Positions 1 to 9,449 of a stretch of DNA of 64,000 bases are shown here, piece after piece. This DNA is from Streptomyces durocortorensis (GTDB taxonomy: Bacteria > Actinomycetota > Actinomycetes > Streptomycetales > Streptomycetaceae), in assembly GCF_031760065.1 (NCBI RefSeq), contig NZ_CP134500.1:1302001-1366000 (forward strand), read 5' to 3'. The position numbers and the translations under genes are program-made. Below the pieces are notes generated by a model. It ran no database searches, was not told where the DNA came from, and saw only the letters and a list, made by a program, of their open reading frames with translations. Position 1 is the first letter of the stretch; each line of letters starts with the position of its first letter.

Positions 1-1415
1 TGATGAACCCGGTGCTGCTGAAGCCGGGCGGCGACCGGTCCAGCCAGGTGGTCCTGATGGGCAGGCCGGTCGGTGAGATGAGCGCCCGGGGCTACCACGG
101 GGGGCGTCAGGAGGCGCTGCTCGGGACGGTCACGGACTGCCTGGAGCAGCTGCGGTCGGCCTATGACGCGGTGATCTGCGAAGGGGCCGGTTCGCCGGCC
201 GAGATCAACCTCCGCCGGACCGACATCGTGAACATGGGCATCGCGCGGGCGGCCCGCTTCCCCGTGCTGGTGGTCGGGGACATCGACCGGGGCGGGGTCT
301 TCGCCTCGTTCTTCGGGACGACGGCGCTGCTCGGCGCCGAGGACCAGTCGCTGGTCGCGGGCTACCTGGTGAACAAGTTCCGGGGCGATGTCTCGCTGCT
401 GGAACCGGGGCTGGACATGCTGTACGGGCTGACCGGGCGACGGACGTACGGAGTTCTGCCGTACGCCCACGGACTCGGCATCGACGAGGAGGACGGCCTG
501 CGGGTGTCCCTGCGGGGTGCGGTACGGGAGTCGGTCGTGGCTCCCCCGCACGGTGAGGACGTGTTGCGGGTCGCGGTGTGCGCGGTGCCGTTGATGTCGA
601 ACTTCACGGACGTGGACGCGCTGGCCGCCGAACCGGGCGTCGTGGTGCGGTTCGTGGACCGGGCCGAGGAGCTGGCCGACGCGGACCTGGTGGTCGTGCC
701 CGGGACGCGGGGCACGGTGAAGGCGCTGGCCTGGCTGCGCGAGCGGGGTCTCGCGGACGCGCTGGTGCGGCGGGCGGCGGAGGGCCGGCCGGTGCTGGGG
801 ATCTGCGGCGGGTTCCAGGTGCTCGGTGAGCGGATCGAGGACGAGGTGGAGTCGCGGGCGGGGGTCGTGGACGGGCTGGGGCTGCTGCCGGTGACCGTCC
901 GCTTCGACCGGGCCAAGACGCTGGCGCGGCCGGTGGGTTCGGCGCTGGGTGAGGTGGTGGAAGGGTACGAGATCCACCACGGGGTGGCCGATGTGCGGGG
1001 CGGGGAACCGTTCCTGGACGGGTGCCGGGTGGGTGCGGTGTGGGGGACGCACTGGCACGGGTCGCTGGAGAGCGACGCGTTCCGGCGGCGGTTCCTGGCG
1101 GAGGTGGCCCGGGCCGCCGGGCGACGGTTCGTTCCTGCGCCGGACACGAGTTTCGGGGTGTTGCGGGAGGAGCAGTTGGACCGGCTGGGGGATCTGGTGG
1201 AGGAGCATGCGGATACGGACGCGCTGTGGCGGCTCATCGAGGGCGGGGCGCCGGCCGGGTTGCCGTTCGTGCCGCCGGGGGCGCCGCCGTTGGGGGCGGG
1301 TACGTCGTCGGAGAGCCGGAGCGCTGCCCCGGACCCCGCTCCTCGATCGCCGGAGGGGCTTGTAGTGACCGCTCACGTCAAAGCTGAAGAGCATGTCAAC
1401 GAGGAGGCCAAGTGA
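1..1415 (+). CDS. cobQ: cobyric acid synthase, 5'-truncated by window edge
   Basis: This is the 3' part of the glutamine-dependent amidase that converts adenosylcobyrinic acid a,c-diamide to adenosylcobyric acid in cobalamin synthesis. The frame is already open at the first bases, and the visible 470 residues start after the N-terminal P-loop, which lies outside the window. A dethiobiotin-synthetase-like segment (VICEGAGSPAEINL, VGDIDRGGVFAS) is followed by a class I amidotransferase domain with the nucleophile Cys in GICGGFQ (visible residue 268) and histidines in YEIHHG and GTHWHG. The last 45 or so residues are a low-complexity tail. Its TGA overlaps the GTG of the next gene, so the two are probably translationally coupled. 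Confidence 0.95.
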   Translation, partial: MNPVLLKPGGDRSSQVVLMGRPVGEMSARGYHGGRQEALLGTVTDCLEQLRSAYDAVICEGAGSPAEINLRRTDIVNMGIARAARFPVLVVGDIDRGGVFASFFGTTALLGAEDQSLVAGYLVNKFRGDVSLLEPGLDMLYGLTGRRTYGVLPYAHGLGIDEEDGLRVSLRGAVRESVVAPPHGEDVLRVAVCAVPLMSNFTDVDALAAEPGVVVRFVDRAEELADADLVVVPGTRGTVKALAWLRERGLADALVRRAAEGRPVLGICGGFQVLGERIEDEVESRAGVVDGLGLLPVTVRFDRAKTLARPVGSALGEVVEGYEIHHGVADVRGGEPFLDGCRVGAVWGTHWHGSLESDAFRRRFLAEVARAAGRRFVPAPDTSFGVLREEQLDRLGDLVEEHADTDALWRLIEGGAPAGLPFVPPGAPPLGAGTSSESRSAAPDPAPRSPEGLVVTAHVKAEEHVNEEAK

Positions 1416-3448
1416 GTACGCCGTATCCCTTCACCGCGATCGTCGGGCAGGACGACCTGCGGCTCGGGCTGTTGCTCAACGCCGTCAGTCCGGCCGTCGG
1501 CGGGGTGCTCGTGCGGGGCGAGAAGGGGACCGCCAAGTCCACCGCCGTCCGGGCGCTGGCCGCCCTCATGCCCGAGGTCTCCGTCGTACCGGGGTGCCGG
1601 TTCTCCTGTGATCCGGTGGCCCCCGATCCGGCGTGCCCCGATGGGCCGCACGCGGATGCCCCCGGTGTGTCGCGCCCGGCGCGGACCGTCGAGCTGCCCG
1701 TCGGGGCGTCCGAGGACCGGCTCGTGGGGGCGCTGGACATCGAGCGGGCGCTCTCGGAGGGAGTGAAGGCGTTCGAGCCGGGGCTGCTGGCCGACGCACA
1801 CCGGGGGATTCTGTACGTCGACGAGGTCAACCTGCTCCACGACCACCTGGTGGACCTGCTCCTGGACGCGGCCGCCATGGGTGCCTCGTACGTCGAGCGC
1901 GAAGGCGTCTCCGTACGGCATGCGGCACGGTTCCTGCTGGTCGGGACGATGAACCCGGAAGAGGGCGAGCTGCGGCCCCAGTTGCTGGACCGGTTCGGGC
2001 TCACCGTGGAGGTGGCCGCGTCCCGGGACACCGACGAGCGGGTGGAGGTCGTGCGGCGCCGGCTCGCGTACGACGACGACCCCGAGGGCTTCGCCGCGCG
2101 CTGGGCCGCGGAGGAGAGCGCCCTTCGGGAGCGCATCGCCGCCGCGCGTGCCCTGCTGCCCCGCGTCGTGCTCGGTGACGGCGTGTTGCGGCAGATCGCC
2201 GCCACCTGCGCCGCGTTCGAGGTCGACGGGATGCGGGCCGACATCGTGATGGCCCGTACCGCGACCGCGCTCGCCGCCTGGGCCGGACGCGAGGAGGTCA
2301 CCGCCGACGACGTACGGCAGGCCGCCCTGCTGGCGCTCCCCCACCGGCGTCGCCGCAACCCGTTCGACGCGCCGGGGCTGGACGAGGACAAGCTCGACCA
2401 GACCCTCGACGAGGCCGGTGAGCAGGACAGCGACCCGGGAGACTCCGACGACGATCCCGATGGCGGCGGCAACGACGACGGTGGCGGTGGCGGTGGCGTG
2501 CCGCCCCAGGCCGATGGCGACCGCACTCCTCCTCCGGCCGGCGAAGGCGGCGACACGCCGTCGCAGGCCCCCGAAAGCGCTCCCGACGCGCCCGGCCGGT
2601 CCGCCGGGGCCGAGCAGCAGCCGGTGGCCGCCGCCGAGCCGTTCCGTACGAAGATGCTCAGCGTGCCGGGGCTCGGTGAGGGGGCTGCCGGGCGGCGCTC
2701 CCGGGCCCGTACCGAGCACGGCCGTACCACCGGCGCGCGCCGCCCGCAGGGGTCGCTGACCAAGTTGCACCTGGCCGCGACCGTGCAGGCCGCCGCCCCG
2801 CACCAGCGCTCGCGCGGGCGCTCCGGGCGCGGGCTCGTGGTGCGCCGGGACGATCTGCGGCAGGCGACCCGGGAGGGGCGTGAGGGCAACCTCGTGCTGT
2901 TCGTCGTTGACGCCTCCGGGTCGATGGCGGCCCGGCAGCGGATGAGCGCGGTCAAGGGGGCCGTGCTGTCGCTGCTGCTGGACGCCTACCAGCGGCGGGA
3001 CAAGGTCGGTCTGGTCACCTTCCGGGGCAAGGACGCCGAAGTGGCGCTGCCGCCGACCTCGTCCGTGGACGCGGCCGCCTCGCGCCTGGAGTCGCTGCCG
3101 ACCGGGGGCCGCACCCCTCTCGCCGCCGGGCTGCTCAAGGCCCACGACGTGCTGCGGGTGGAGCGGCTGCGCGATCCGTCGCGGCGGCCGCTGCTCGTCG
3201 TCGTCACGGACGGCCGGGCGACCGGCGGGCCCGAGCCCGTGGCGCTCGCGGGGCGGGCCGGGCGGCTGCACCGCTCCGAGGGGACGGCCTCGGTCGTCGT
3301 GGACTGCGAGTCGGGGTACGTACGCCTCGGTCTCGCCGGGGAACTCGCCCGGGAACTGGGAGGCACCGCCGTCACGCTCGACGAGCTGCGGGCCGACTCG
3401 ATCGCCGGGCTCGTCAAGGACGTCACCGCAGCCGGGAGGGCCGCTTAA
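1412..3448 (+). CDS. ChlI/ChlD-fused metal chelatase (putative cobaltochelatase subunit)
   Basis: This 678-residue protein joins the AAA+ I subunit and the VWA-bearing D subunit of magnesium/cobalt chelatases. The Walker A motif GEKGTAKST is at residues 36-44 and a Walker B-like ILYVDEVNLL follows near residue 130. An acidic and Pro-rich linker covers roughly residues 330-410, and the VWA MIDAS motif DASGS is at 500-504. In actinomycete cobalamin clusters such proteins accompany the large CobN subunit and drive cobalt insertion; cobN is not visible and would lie upstream. The GTG start overlaps the cobQ stop and its TAA overlaps the cobO ATG, so it sits in a tightly coupled operon. The metal (Co rather than Mg) is inferred from context. 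Confidence 0.9.
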   Translation: MSTPYPFTAIVGQDDLRLGLLLNAVSPAVGGVLVRGEKGTAKSTAVRALAALMPEVSVVPGCRFSCDPVAPDPACPDGPHADAPGVSRPARTVELPVGASEDRLVGALDIERALSEGVKAFEPGLLADAHRGILYVDEVNLLHDHLVDLLLDAAAMGASYVEREGVSVRHAARFLLVGTMNPEEGELRPQLLDRFGLTVEVAASRDTDERVEVVRRRLAYDDDPEGFAARWAAEESALRERIAAARALLPRVVLGDGVLRQIAATCAAFEVDGMRADIVMARTATALAAWAGREEVTADDVRQAALLALPHRRRRNPFDAPGLDEDKLDQTLDEAGEQDSDPGDSDDDPDGGGNDDGGGGGGVPPQADGDRTPPPAGEGGDTPSQAPESAPDAPGRSAGAEQQPVAAAEPFRTKMLSVPGLGEGAAGRRSRARTEHGRTTGARRPQGSLTKLHLAATVQAAAPHQRSRGRSGRGLVVRRDDLRQATREGREGNLVLFVVDASGSMAARQRMSAVKGAVLSLLLDAYQRRDKVGLVTFRGKDAEVALPPTSSVDAAASRLESLPTGGRTPLAAGLLKAHDVLRVERLRDPSRRPLLVVVTDGRATGGPEPVALAGRAGRLHRSEGTASVVVDCESGYVRLGLAGELARELGGTAVTLDELRADSIAGLVKDVTAAGRAA

Positions 3449-4047
3449 TGCCGCAGGGACAGCCGACATCGGTGCCGGACGACGGGCTCACCACCCGTCA
3501 GCGGCGCAACCGCCCGCTCCTGTTCGTCCACACGGGCATCGGGAAGGGCAAGTCGACGGCCGCTTTCGGGCTCGCGCTGCGGGCCTGGAACCAGGGCTGG
3601 CCGATCGGGGTGTTCCAGTTCGTGAAGTCCGCGAAGTGGAAGGTCGGCGAGGAGAACGCGCTGAAGGTGCTGGGCGCGAGCGGCGAGGGCGGCACCGTCG
3701 ACTGGCACAAGATGGGCGAGGGCTGGTCCTGGGTCCAGCGCGACGGTCAGCTCGACAACGAGGAGAAGGCCCGCGAGGGCTGGGAGCAGGTCAAGCGCGA
3801 CCTGGCGGCCGAGACGTACAAGCTGTATGTGCTCGACGAGTTCGCCTACCCGATGCACTGGGGCTGGATCGACACCGACGAGGTCGTCGAGGTGATGCGG
3901 AACCGTCCCGGCACCCAGCACGTGGTGATCACCGGCCGCAACGCGCCCGACAAGCTCATCGAGGCCGCCGATCTGGTGACCGACATGTCGAAGGTCAAGC
4001 ACCCGATGGACGCGGGGCAGAAGGGCCAGAGGGGCATCGAGTGGTGA
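3448..4047 (+). CDS. cobO: cob(I)yrinic acid a,c-diamide adenosyltransferase
   Basis: This 199-residue protein is the CobO/CobA/BtuR-type corrinoid adenosyltransferase, which attaches the 5'-deoxyadenosyl group of ATP to the reduced cobalt of the corrinoid. The family's modified P-loop GIGKGKST is at residues 30-37, and conserved stretches such as LYVLDEFAYPMHWGW and RNAPDKLIEAADLVTDM follow, ending with the usual basic tail KGQRGIEW. Length matches the family. Its ATG overlaps the chelatase stop by one base and its own stop overlaps the GTG of cobB, placing it in the same co-translated cobalamin operon. Confidence 0.96.
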   Translation: MPQGQPTSVPDDGLTTRQRRNRPLLFVHTGIGKGKSTAAFGLALRAWNQGWPIGVFQFVKSAKWKVGEENALKVLGASGEGGTVDWHKMGEGWSWVQRDGQLDNEEKAREGWEQVKRDLAAETYKLYVLDEFAYPMHWGWIDTDEVVEVMRNRPGTQHVVITGRNAPDKLIEAADLVTDMSKVKHPMDAGQKGQRGIEW

Positions 4048-5399
4048 ACGTCCCCCGCCTGGTCATCGCCGCTCCGGCCTCGGGCAGCGGCAAGACCACC
4101 GTCGCCACCGGCCTGATGGCCGCCTTCGCCGCGCGCGGGCTGGCCGTCTCGCCGCACAAGGTGGGCCCGGACTACATCGATCCGGGCTACCACTCGCTGG
4201 CGACGGGTCGCCCCGGCCGCAATCTCGACGCGTACATGTGCGGGACGGATCTGATCGCCCCGCTCTTCGCGCACGGGTCGGCGGGGTGCGACCTCGCCGT
4301 GGTCGAGGGCGTGATGGGGCTGTACGACGGCGCCTCGGGGCAGGGGGAGCTGGCATCGACCGCGCAGGTGGCGAAGTTGCTCAGGGCTCCCGTGGTGCTG
4401 GTGGTCGACGCCTCCTCGCAGTCCCGGTCGGTGGCGGCCCTGGTGCACGGGTTCGCCTCCTGGGACCCGCGGGTGCGGATCGGCGGGGTGATCCTGAACA
4501 AGGTGGCCTCCGACCGGCACGAGGCGCTGCTGCGCGATGCGCTGGACGAGTCGGGGCTGCCGGTGCTCGGTGTGCTGCGGCGCGCCCCGCAGGTCGCCAC
4601 GCCCTCACGTCACCTGGGTCTCGTCCCGGTTGCCGAGCGGCAGGGCGACGCGGTGGATGCCGTACGGGCCATGGGTGAGCGGGTGCGTGCCGGGTGCGAC
4701 CTGGACGCGCTGATGGCGCTGGCCCGGACCGCGCCCGCGCTGCCGGACGAGGCGTGGGAGCCGGCGTACGCCCTCGGCGCCCCCGTGCGGGGGCCCCGCC
4801 CCGTCGTCGCCGTGGCCGGCGGGGCGGCGTTCACCTTCGCGTACGCGGAGCATGCCGAACTGCTGACGGCGGCCGGTGCGGAGGTCGTGGTCTTCGACCC
4901 GCTGCGCGACGAGAAGCTTCCGGCCGGTACGGCGGGGCTCGTGATCGGTGGCGGGTTCCCGGAGATGTACGCCCCCGAGCTGTCGGCGAACGAGCCGCTG
5001 CGGCGGGCGGTGACCGAACTCGCCCTGGGCGGCGCCCCGGTGGCCGCCGAGTGCGCGGGGCTGCTGTATCTGGCGCGGGAGCTGGACGGGAAGCCGATGT
5101 GCGGGGTGCTGGACGCCGAGGCCCGGATGTCGGAGCGCCTCACGCTCGGGTACCGGGAGGCGGTGGCGGTGTCGGACAGTGCGCTGGCGGTCGCCGGGAC
5201 CCGGATGCGCGGTCATGAGTTCCACCGGACGGTCCTGGAGCCGGGGGCGGGGGCCACGCCCGCCTGGGGCATGCACCAGCCGGAGCGGCGGGTGGAGGGC
5301 TACGTCCAGCGGGGCGTGCACGCCAGCTATCTGCACACCCACTGGGCGGCAACGCCCGGCGTGGCGCGGCGGTTCGTCGAACACTGCCGGGCGCGGTGA
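4044..5399 (+). CDS. cobB: cobyrinic/hydrogenobyrinic acid a,c-diamide synthase
   Basis: This 451-residue enzyme amidates the a and c acetate side chains of the corrin ring using glutamine and ATP. The N-terminal DTBS-like domain carries the P-loop ASGSGKTT (residues 12-19) followed by KVGPDYIDPGYH. The C-terminal amidotransferase domain has the nucleophile Cys337 in AECAGLLYL, and GMHQPERR and ASYLHTHW near the end. I chose the GTG at 4044, which overlaps the cobO stop and places the P-loop close to the N-terminus as in homologues; the frame stays open far upstream, but that stretch is antisense to cobO-type coding sense and not conserved. It is the last gene of the rightward cobalamin run and converges on the ZIP gene. 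Confidence 0.95.
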   Translation: MNVPRLVIAAPASGSGKTTVATGLMAAFAARGLAVSPHKVGPDYIDPGYHSLATGRPGRNLDAYMCGTDLIAPLFAHGSAGCDLAVVEGVMGLYDGASGQGELASTAQVAKLLRAPVVLVVDASSQSRSVAALVHGFASWDPRVRIGGVILNKVASDRHEALLRDALDESGLPVLGVLRRAPQVATPSRHLGLVPVAERQGDAVDAVRAMGERVRAGCDLDALMALARTAPALPDEAWEPAYALGAPVRGPRPVVAVAGGAAFTFAYAEHAELLTAAGAEVVVFDPLRDEKLPAGTAGLVIGGGFPEMYAPELSANEPLRRAVTELALGGAPVAAECAGLLYLARELDGKPMCGVLDAEARMSERLTLGYREAVAVSDSALAVAGTRMRGHEFHRTVLEPGAGATPAWGMHQPERRVEGYVQRGVHASYLHTHWAATPGVARRFVEHCRAR

Positions 5400-5446
5400 G
5401 CGGCGGCGCGACCGGCGCGCCGGGGCTTGCGGGGCGTACGCGCGGC

Positions 5447-6169
5447 TCACTCCGCGATGCCGACGACCAGCCAGATGAAGCCCACGCCCCCGATGGTGCA
5501 GAGAAGGGTGGAGCGGCCGGGATGGGTGTGGTGCGCCTCGGGAAGGATCTCCGCGGCGGCCAGGTAGAGCAGCGCCCCGCCGAAGAAGCCGAGATAGCCG
5601 CCGAGCAGTTCCTCCGGAAGGGTGAACAGCAGCGTCGTCGCGGCGCCCACGACCGGGGCCACGGCAGCCGCGAACAGCATCAGGAGCGCCTTGCGGCGGG
5701 CGTTCCCGTAAAGACTGGTGAGGGTGTACGTGTTGAATCCGTCGGCGAAGTCATGACTGATCACCGCCAGCGCGACGGCCACGCCCATGGAGCCGCTGAT
5801 CTGGAACGCGGCGCCGAGCGCGACGCCGTCCATCAGGCTGTGGCCGACCATCGCGGCCGCCGCCGTCAGCCCCACCTGCGGTACGCGTCGGCCGCTCGCC
5901 CCATGGGCCACCTGGCGTGCGGCCAGCAGCCGCTCGACCAGATGGGCCACCAGGAAGCCGCCGACGAACAGCAGCAGAGCGGCGGGCACCCCGAAGACCG
6001 GGGTCCCCGCGGCCTCGATCGCCTCCGGCAGGAGGTCGAGGCCGACCACGCCGAGCATCAGGCCGCCCGCGAAGCCGAGCACCAGATGGCGGCGGTCGGT
6101 GACGCGTTGCGCGACCCAGCCGCCGGCCAGAGTCATCAGGAACGCGCCGAGCGCGACGAACACCGCCAT
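5447..6169 (-). CDS. ZIP-family divalent metal permease
   Basis: This 240-residue polytopic membrane protein belongs to the ZIP (ZupT/GufA-like) family, which moves Zn2+ or related divalent ions into the cytoplasm. Seven or eight hydrophobic segments are evident. The transport-site helices carry the family HxxxDG signatures HSLMDGVALGAAF and HDFADGFNTY. It lies convergent to cobB and divergent from the CobE-CobC gene, so its tie to cobalamin is only positional. Cobalt is a conceivable substrate in this setting, but nothing in the sequence separates it from zinc or iron. Confidence 0.88.
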   Translation of the reverse strand: MAVFVALGAFLMTLAGGWVAQRVTDRRHLVLGFAGGLMLGVVGLDLLPEAIEAAGTPVFGVPAALLLFVGGFLVAHLVERLLAARQVAHGASGRRVPQVGLTAAAAMVGHSLMDGVALGAAFQISGSMGVAVALAVISHDFADGFNTYTLTSLYGNARRKALLMLFAAAVAPVVGAATTLLFTLPEELLGGYLGFFGGALLYLAAAEILPEAHHTHPGRSTLLCTIGGVGFIWLVVGIAE

Positions 6170-6345
6170 GGGGTCTTGCTAGCCGATCGACCCCTTCGCC
6201 CGCATCTCAGGGTGTCCTTACCCGCGGTGTCCGCCGCCCCTCTCCCCGCCGGACCGTGCCGCCGGGCCCGTGGCCGTATACGGAACGGCCCCGCCCCTCC
6301 CCTGTACGTACTGAACCGTCTGACCTGAAAGGCAGGACTCCGCCC

Positions 6346-7971
6346 ATGACCGGAGCAACCGTCGGCCCCGGACCGGAGCCCGGCGCCCGCAGTCTGGTCG
6401 TGGGGGTCGGCGCGCGCCGCGGTGTCCCCGGCGACGAGGTGTTCGCCCTGATCGAGGCGGTGCTGAGCGGGGCCGGGCTGAGCGCGGCGGACGTCGTGGA
6501 GGTGGCGACCGTCGACGCGAGGGCGGGCGAGCCGGGGATCGTGGCGGCGGCGGCCCGGCTCGGGGTGCCGGTGCGGACCCATCCGGCGGCGGCCCTGGCG
6601 GCCGTGCGCGTCCCGCACCCCTCGGGCGCGGTGGCCGCCGCGGTGGGCACACCGTCGGTGGCCGAGGCGGCGGCGCTGATCGACGCGGACGAGCTCGTGG
6701 TGCCGAAGACCCGCGCCGCGGGCGGAAGTACGGGGAAGGACGCGGGCCGGAGTACGGGGGCGAAGGGGGCGGCGACCTGCGCGGTGGCCCGCCGGTTTTC
6801 CGCCGCGGCGGGGCCTTCCGATGTTTCCGCCGGGAAAACTTCCACCTCACCGGTGACGGGAGGCCCCTGTCCGTTCACCATGGCTGCCATGACTCCCCCC
6901 ACACAGAACATCGAGAGCGCCGGGCCCGACCTGCGGCACCACGGCGACGCGGAGGTGCGCGGCGAGAATCTGACCGATCTCGCCGTGAACGTCCGCACCC
7001 ACACCCCGCCGGAGTGGCTGCGCACGCGCATAGCCGCGTCGATCGCCTCGCTGGCGGCCTATCCGGACGGGTCCTCCGCCCGCGCCGCCGTCGCCGAGCG
7101 GCACGGGCTGCCGGTGGAACGGGTGCTGCTGACCGCGGGCGCCGCCGAGGCGTTCGTCCTGATCGCCCGTGCGCTTCCGGCCCGGTATCCGGTGGTCGTC
7201 CATCCGCAGTTCACCGAGCCGGAGGCGGCGCTCCGGGCGGCCGGGCACGGGGTGGGCCGGGTGCTGCTGCGCGCCGAGAACGGCTTCCGGCTCGATCCGG
7301 CGGCGGTGCCCGATGAGGCGGACCTCGTGGTGATCGGCAATCCGACGAACCCCACGTCCGTGCTGCACCCGGCGGCGCTGCTGGAGCGGCTGGCCAGACC
7401 GGGGCGGACGCTGGTGGTCGACGAGGCGTTCATGGACGTCGTGCCGGGCGAACGCGAGGCGCTGTGCGGGCGGACGGACATCCCGGGGCTCGTGGTGGTG
7501 CGGAGCCTGACCAAGACGTGGGGGCTTGCCGGGCTGCGGGTCGGTTACGTCCTGGCCGCCCCGGAGACCGTGGCCCTGCTCGCCGAGGCGCAGCCGCTGT
7601 GGCCGGTGTCGTCCCCGGCACTGGCGGCGGCGGAGGCGTGCATGGAGCCGAGGGCGCTGGTGGAGGCGGCCGAGGCGGCGGACCGGATCACGGTGGACCG
7701 GGCCCATCTGCTGGCCGGGCTGGCCGAGTTCAGCGAGGTGGAGGCGGTGGAGGCGGCCCGGGGGCCGTTCGTGCTGGTGCGTCTGGAGCGGGCGGCGGAG
7801 GTCCGGGAGCGGCTGCGGCTGCTGGGCTTCGCGGCCCGGCGCGGGGACACGTTCCCGGGGCTGGGGCCGCAGTGGCTGCGGCTCGCGGTCCGCGACCGGG
7901 CCACGACCAACCGTTTCCTCCAGGCCCTGGACCAGGCGGTGCAGGCGCTGCCCGCGAGATCCGGGCGCTGA
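6346..7971 (+). CDS. CobE/CbiG-C domain fused to CobC-type PLP decarboxylase/aminotransferase
   Basis: This 541-residue frame joins two cobalamin proteins. Residues from about 15 to 145 resemble the CobE/CbiG C-terminal domain (GVGARRGVPGDEVF, VATVDARAGEPGI, ELVVPKTRAAGG, ATCAVARR). After a low-complexity linker of about 50 residues comes a fold-type I PLP domain with the Schiff-base lysine in SLTKTWGLAGLRVGY, the GNPTNPTSVL motif and the C-terminal Arg in WLRLAVRD. This matches the Rv2231c-type CobC/CobD family, threonine-phosphate decarboxylase-like enzymes of the aminopropanol side chain. I chose the ATG at 6346, preceded by AAGGCAGG. Internal ATGs at 6880 and 6889, behind GGGAGG, could start a separate CobC. 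Confidence 0.85.
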   Translation: MTGATVGPGPEPGARSLVVGVGARRGVPGDEVFALIEAVLSGAGLSAADVVEVATVDARAGEPGIVAAAARLGVPVRTHPAAALAAVRVPHPSGAVAAAVGTPSVAEAAALIDADELVVPKTRAAGGSTGKDAGRSTGAKGAATCAVARRFSAAAGPSDVSAGKTSTSPVTGGPCPFTMAAMTPPTQNIESAGPDLRHHGDAEVRGENLTDLAVNVRTHTPPEWLRTRIAASIASLAAYPDGSSARAAVAERHGLPVERVLLTAGAAEAFVLIARALPARYPVVVHPQFTEPEAALRAAGHGVGRVLLRAENGFRLDPAAVPDEADLVVIGNPTNPTSVLHPAALLERLARPGRTLVVDEAFMDVVPGEREALCGRTDIPGLVVVRSLTKTWGLAGLRVGYVLAAPETVALLAEAQPLWPVSSPALAAAEACMEPRALVEAAEAADRITVDRAHLLAGLAEFSEVEAVEAARGPFVLVRLERAAEVRERLRLLGFAARRGDTFPGLGPQWLRLAVRDRATTNRFLQALDQAVQALPARSGR

Positions 7972-8106
7972 GAAACCCGCAGGGGGGCGGCATCCGTCGC
8001 GCGAACACCGCCCCCCTCCTCGGACTTGCCCCCTCGGGCTTGTCCCCCCCTCAGCCCCCCTCGGGCTTGCCCCCCTCAGGCCGGGGCGGTCAGCAGGCCG
8101 GCGCGG

Positions 8107-9120
8107 TCAGCTCTGGCTGCTGCCGCGCCTGCGGGCCATCACCGTCGCGCCCGCGCCGACGGCCAGCAGCAGGGCGGCTCCGCCCGCGATGTACGGGGTG
8201 GTGGCGCTGCCTCCGGTCTCCGCGAGGTTGGCCTCGGTGGGTGCGGTGTCGGAGCCGGTCTGCGTCTTCGGGCCGTCGCCGCTGTTGCCGCCACCGCTCT
8301 TGCCGTCATCCCCCTTGTCTCCGGTGGCGCCCCCGTCGCCCTTGTCACCGCCGGTGTCACCGCCCGTGGCGCCGCCGTCCGTGCCGCCCGGCTCCTCGGG
8401 CGTCGTGGGCTTCTTCGGCGTCTCGCAGGTCGCCTCGGCGAGGGTGACCTCTCCCTCCACCTCGGCCACATTGAGATTCAGGGGGTTCACCGAGACCTTG
8501 AGCCGGAGGGCCGTGGCTGCGGCCGTGCGCTCGGTGGTGACCGTCTTGGAGAGGTCGAGGGCCACCTCGCCCACGCCCGGCACCGACACCCGGGTCGGGC
8601 CGCCCGCGCTGAGCGTGACCTTCTTGCCGAGCACCGAGACATGACCGAGCACGTTCGACTCGGCGACGGGCTGCTTGCCGGCCTCGCAGTGTGCCTTGGA
8701 GGTCACCTTCTCGACCTCGATGAGCGAGAGCCCCGGGAGTCCGGGCACATGGATCCGGGCCTTCGCCAGGTTGGTGTACCCCTCGGCCTTGTGCTCGTCG
8801 ACGGTGGCGGCGGCGGTGGCCACATCGGCGCGCAGGACGCTGACCGGGCGGCCCTCCACCCCGTCCAGGTCCACGGTCAGCGCGGTCTTCTCGGCACTGG
8901 CCGGGGCCTGCACCTCGTTGAGCGTGGCCTTGAGGGGCACCTGGACGGACTTGTTGAGGAGCGAGATGTCGAGCCCGGTACGGAGCACGACCGCGCTCGC
9001 CCTGCCCTCGCCGCCGGTGGTGGGTGTCGCCGGGGCTGCGTGCGCGGGGACAGCGGCGAGCAGAGCGACGGGGGCGGCGGCGACCGCCAGTGCGGCGAGA
9101 CGGAAGGTGTTGCTGTTCAA
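8107..9120 (-). CDS. LAETG-anchored secreted protein (SCO1860-like)
   Basis: This is a secreted cell-surface protein of about 337 residues. A signal peptide covers the N-terminus (a basic start, then a long Ala/Val/Leu core ending AVPAHA). The middle is a beta-rich extracellular region with two cysteines in the contexts KAHCEAG and EATCETP. A Gly/Asp/Thr-rich spacer follows, then the sorting signal LAETG, a hydrophobic helix and an RRR tail, which fits sortase class E anchoring to peptidoglycan. I prefer the TTG start at 9120 because it puts the signal peptide at the very N-terminus; the longer form from 9177 would bury it. The molecular function is unknown, although homologues lie beside cobalamin genes in Streptomyces. 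Confidence 0.85.
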   Translation of the reverse strand: MNSNTFRLAALAVAAAPVALLAAVPAHAAPATPTTGGEGRASAVVLRTGLDISLLNKSVQVPLKATLNEVQAPASAEKTALTVDLDGVEGRPVSVLRADVATAAATVDEHKAEGYTNLAKARIHVPGLPGLSLIEVEKVTSKAHCEAGKQPVAESNVLGHVSVLGKKVTLSAGGPTRVSVPGVGEVALDLSKTVTTERTAAATALRLKVSVNPLNLNVAEVEGEVTLAEATCETPKKPTTPEEPGGTDGGATGGDTGGDKGDGGATGDKGDDGKSGGGNSGDGPKTQTGSDTAPTEANLAETGGSATTPYIAGGAALLLAVGAGATVMARRRGSSQS

Positions 9121-9449
9121 GATGGTGGAACCCCCACAAGAGACATGGAGCCACCGGCACGGTCCAATGGGGGACATCGCCCGCGCCGGCGGCCTCGACT
9201 CCGTGAATCTTTACGCACTGTGGGTGAACCGGCGGACACCTGGCGTGAGTTCACCCCAAAGGGTGGTTTCCGCGCGCATATTCGAATCTTTCGGAACGTA
9301 CGTTCCTCCACGCCCCGCCCGCGTCACCCGTTTCACCGAGCGCGAGCCGTACGGCGGGCGGGAGCGCCGGAGCATCCGCAGAAGTGCTTCAACGAGCCGG
9401 AGCCCGTATCCGTCACCGCCGGTCAACCCCGCGCACCGCCCTGCGCACC
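9121..9449. other. 329-base intergenic region with dyads, promoter side of the LAETG gene
   Basis: No convincing gene lies here. It separates the stop of the amidohydrolase gene from the start of the LAETG gene, both on the minus strand, and so should hold the latter's promoter. Two dyads stand out: gggtgaac at 9222-9229 with gttcaccc at 9249-9256, and the perfect 14-bp palindrome ggaacgtacgttcc at 9293-9306. Their binding factor is unknown. Confidence 0.5.

Noticed and set aside
5400..6345. Cobalamin riboswitch between the cob genes
   Set aside because: I looked for the conserved B12-box-like segment before the CobE-CobC and ZIP genes and saw none; a riboswitch for the operon may lie upstream of the window.
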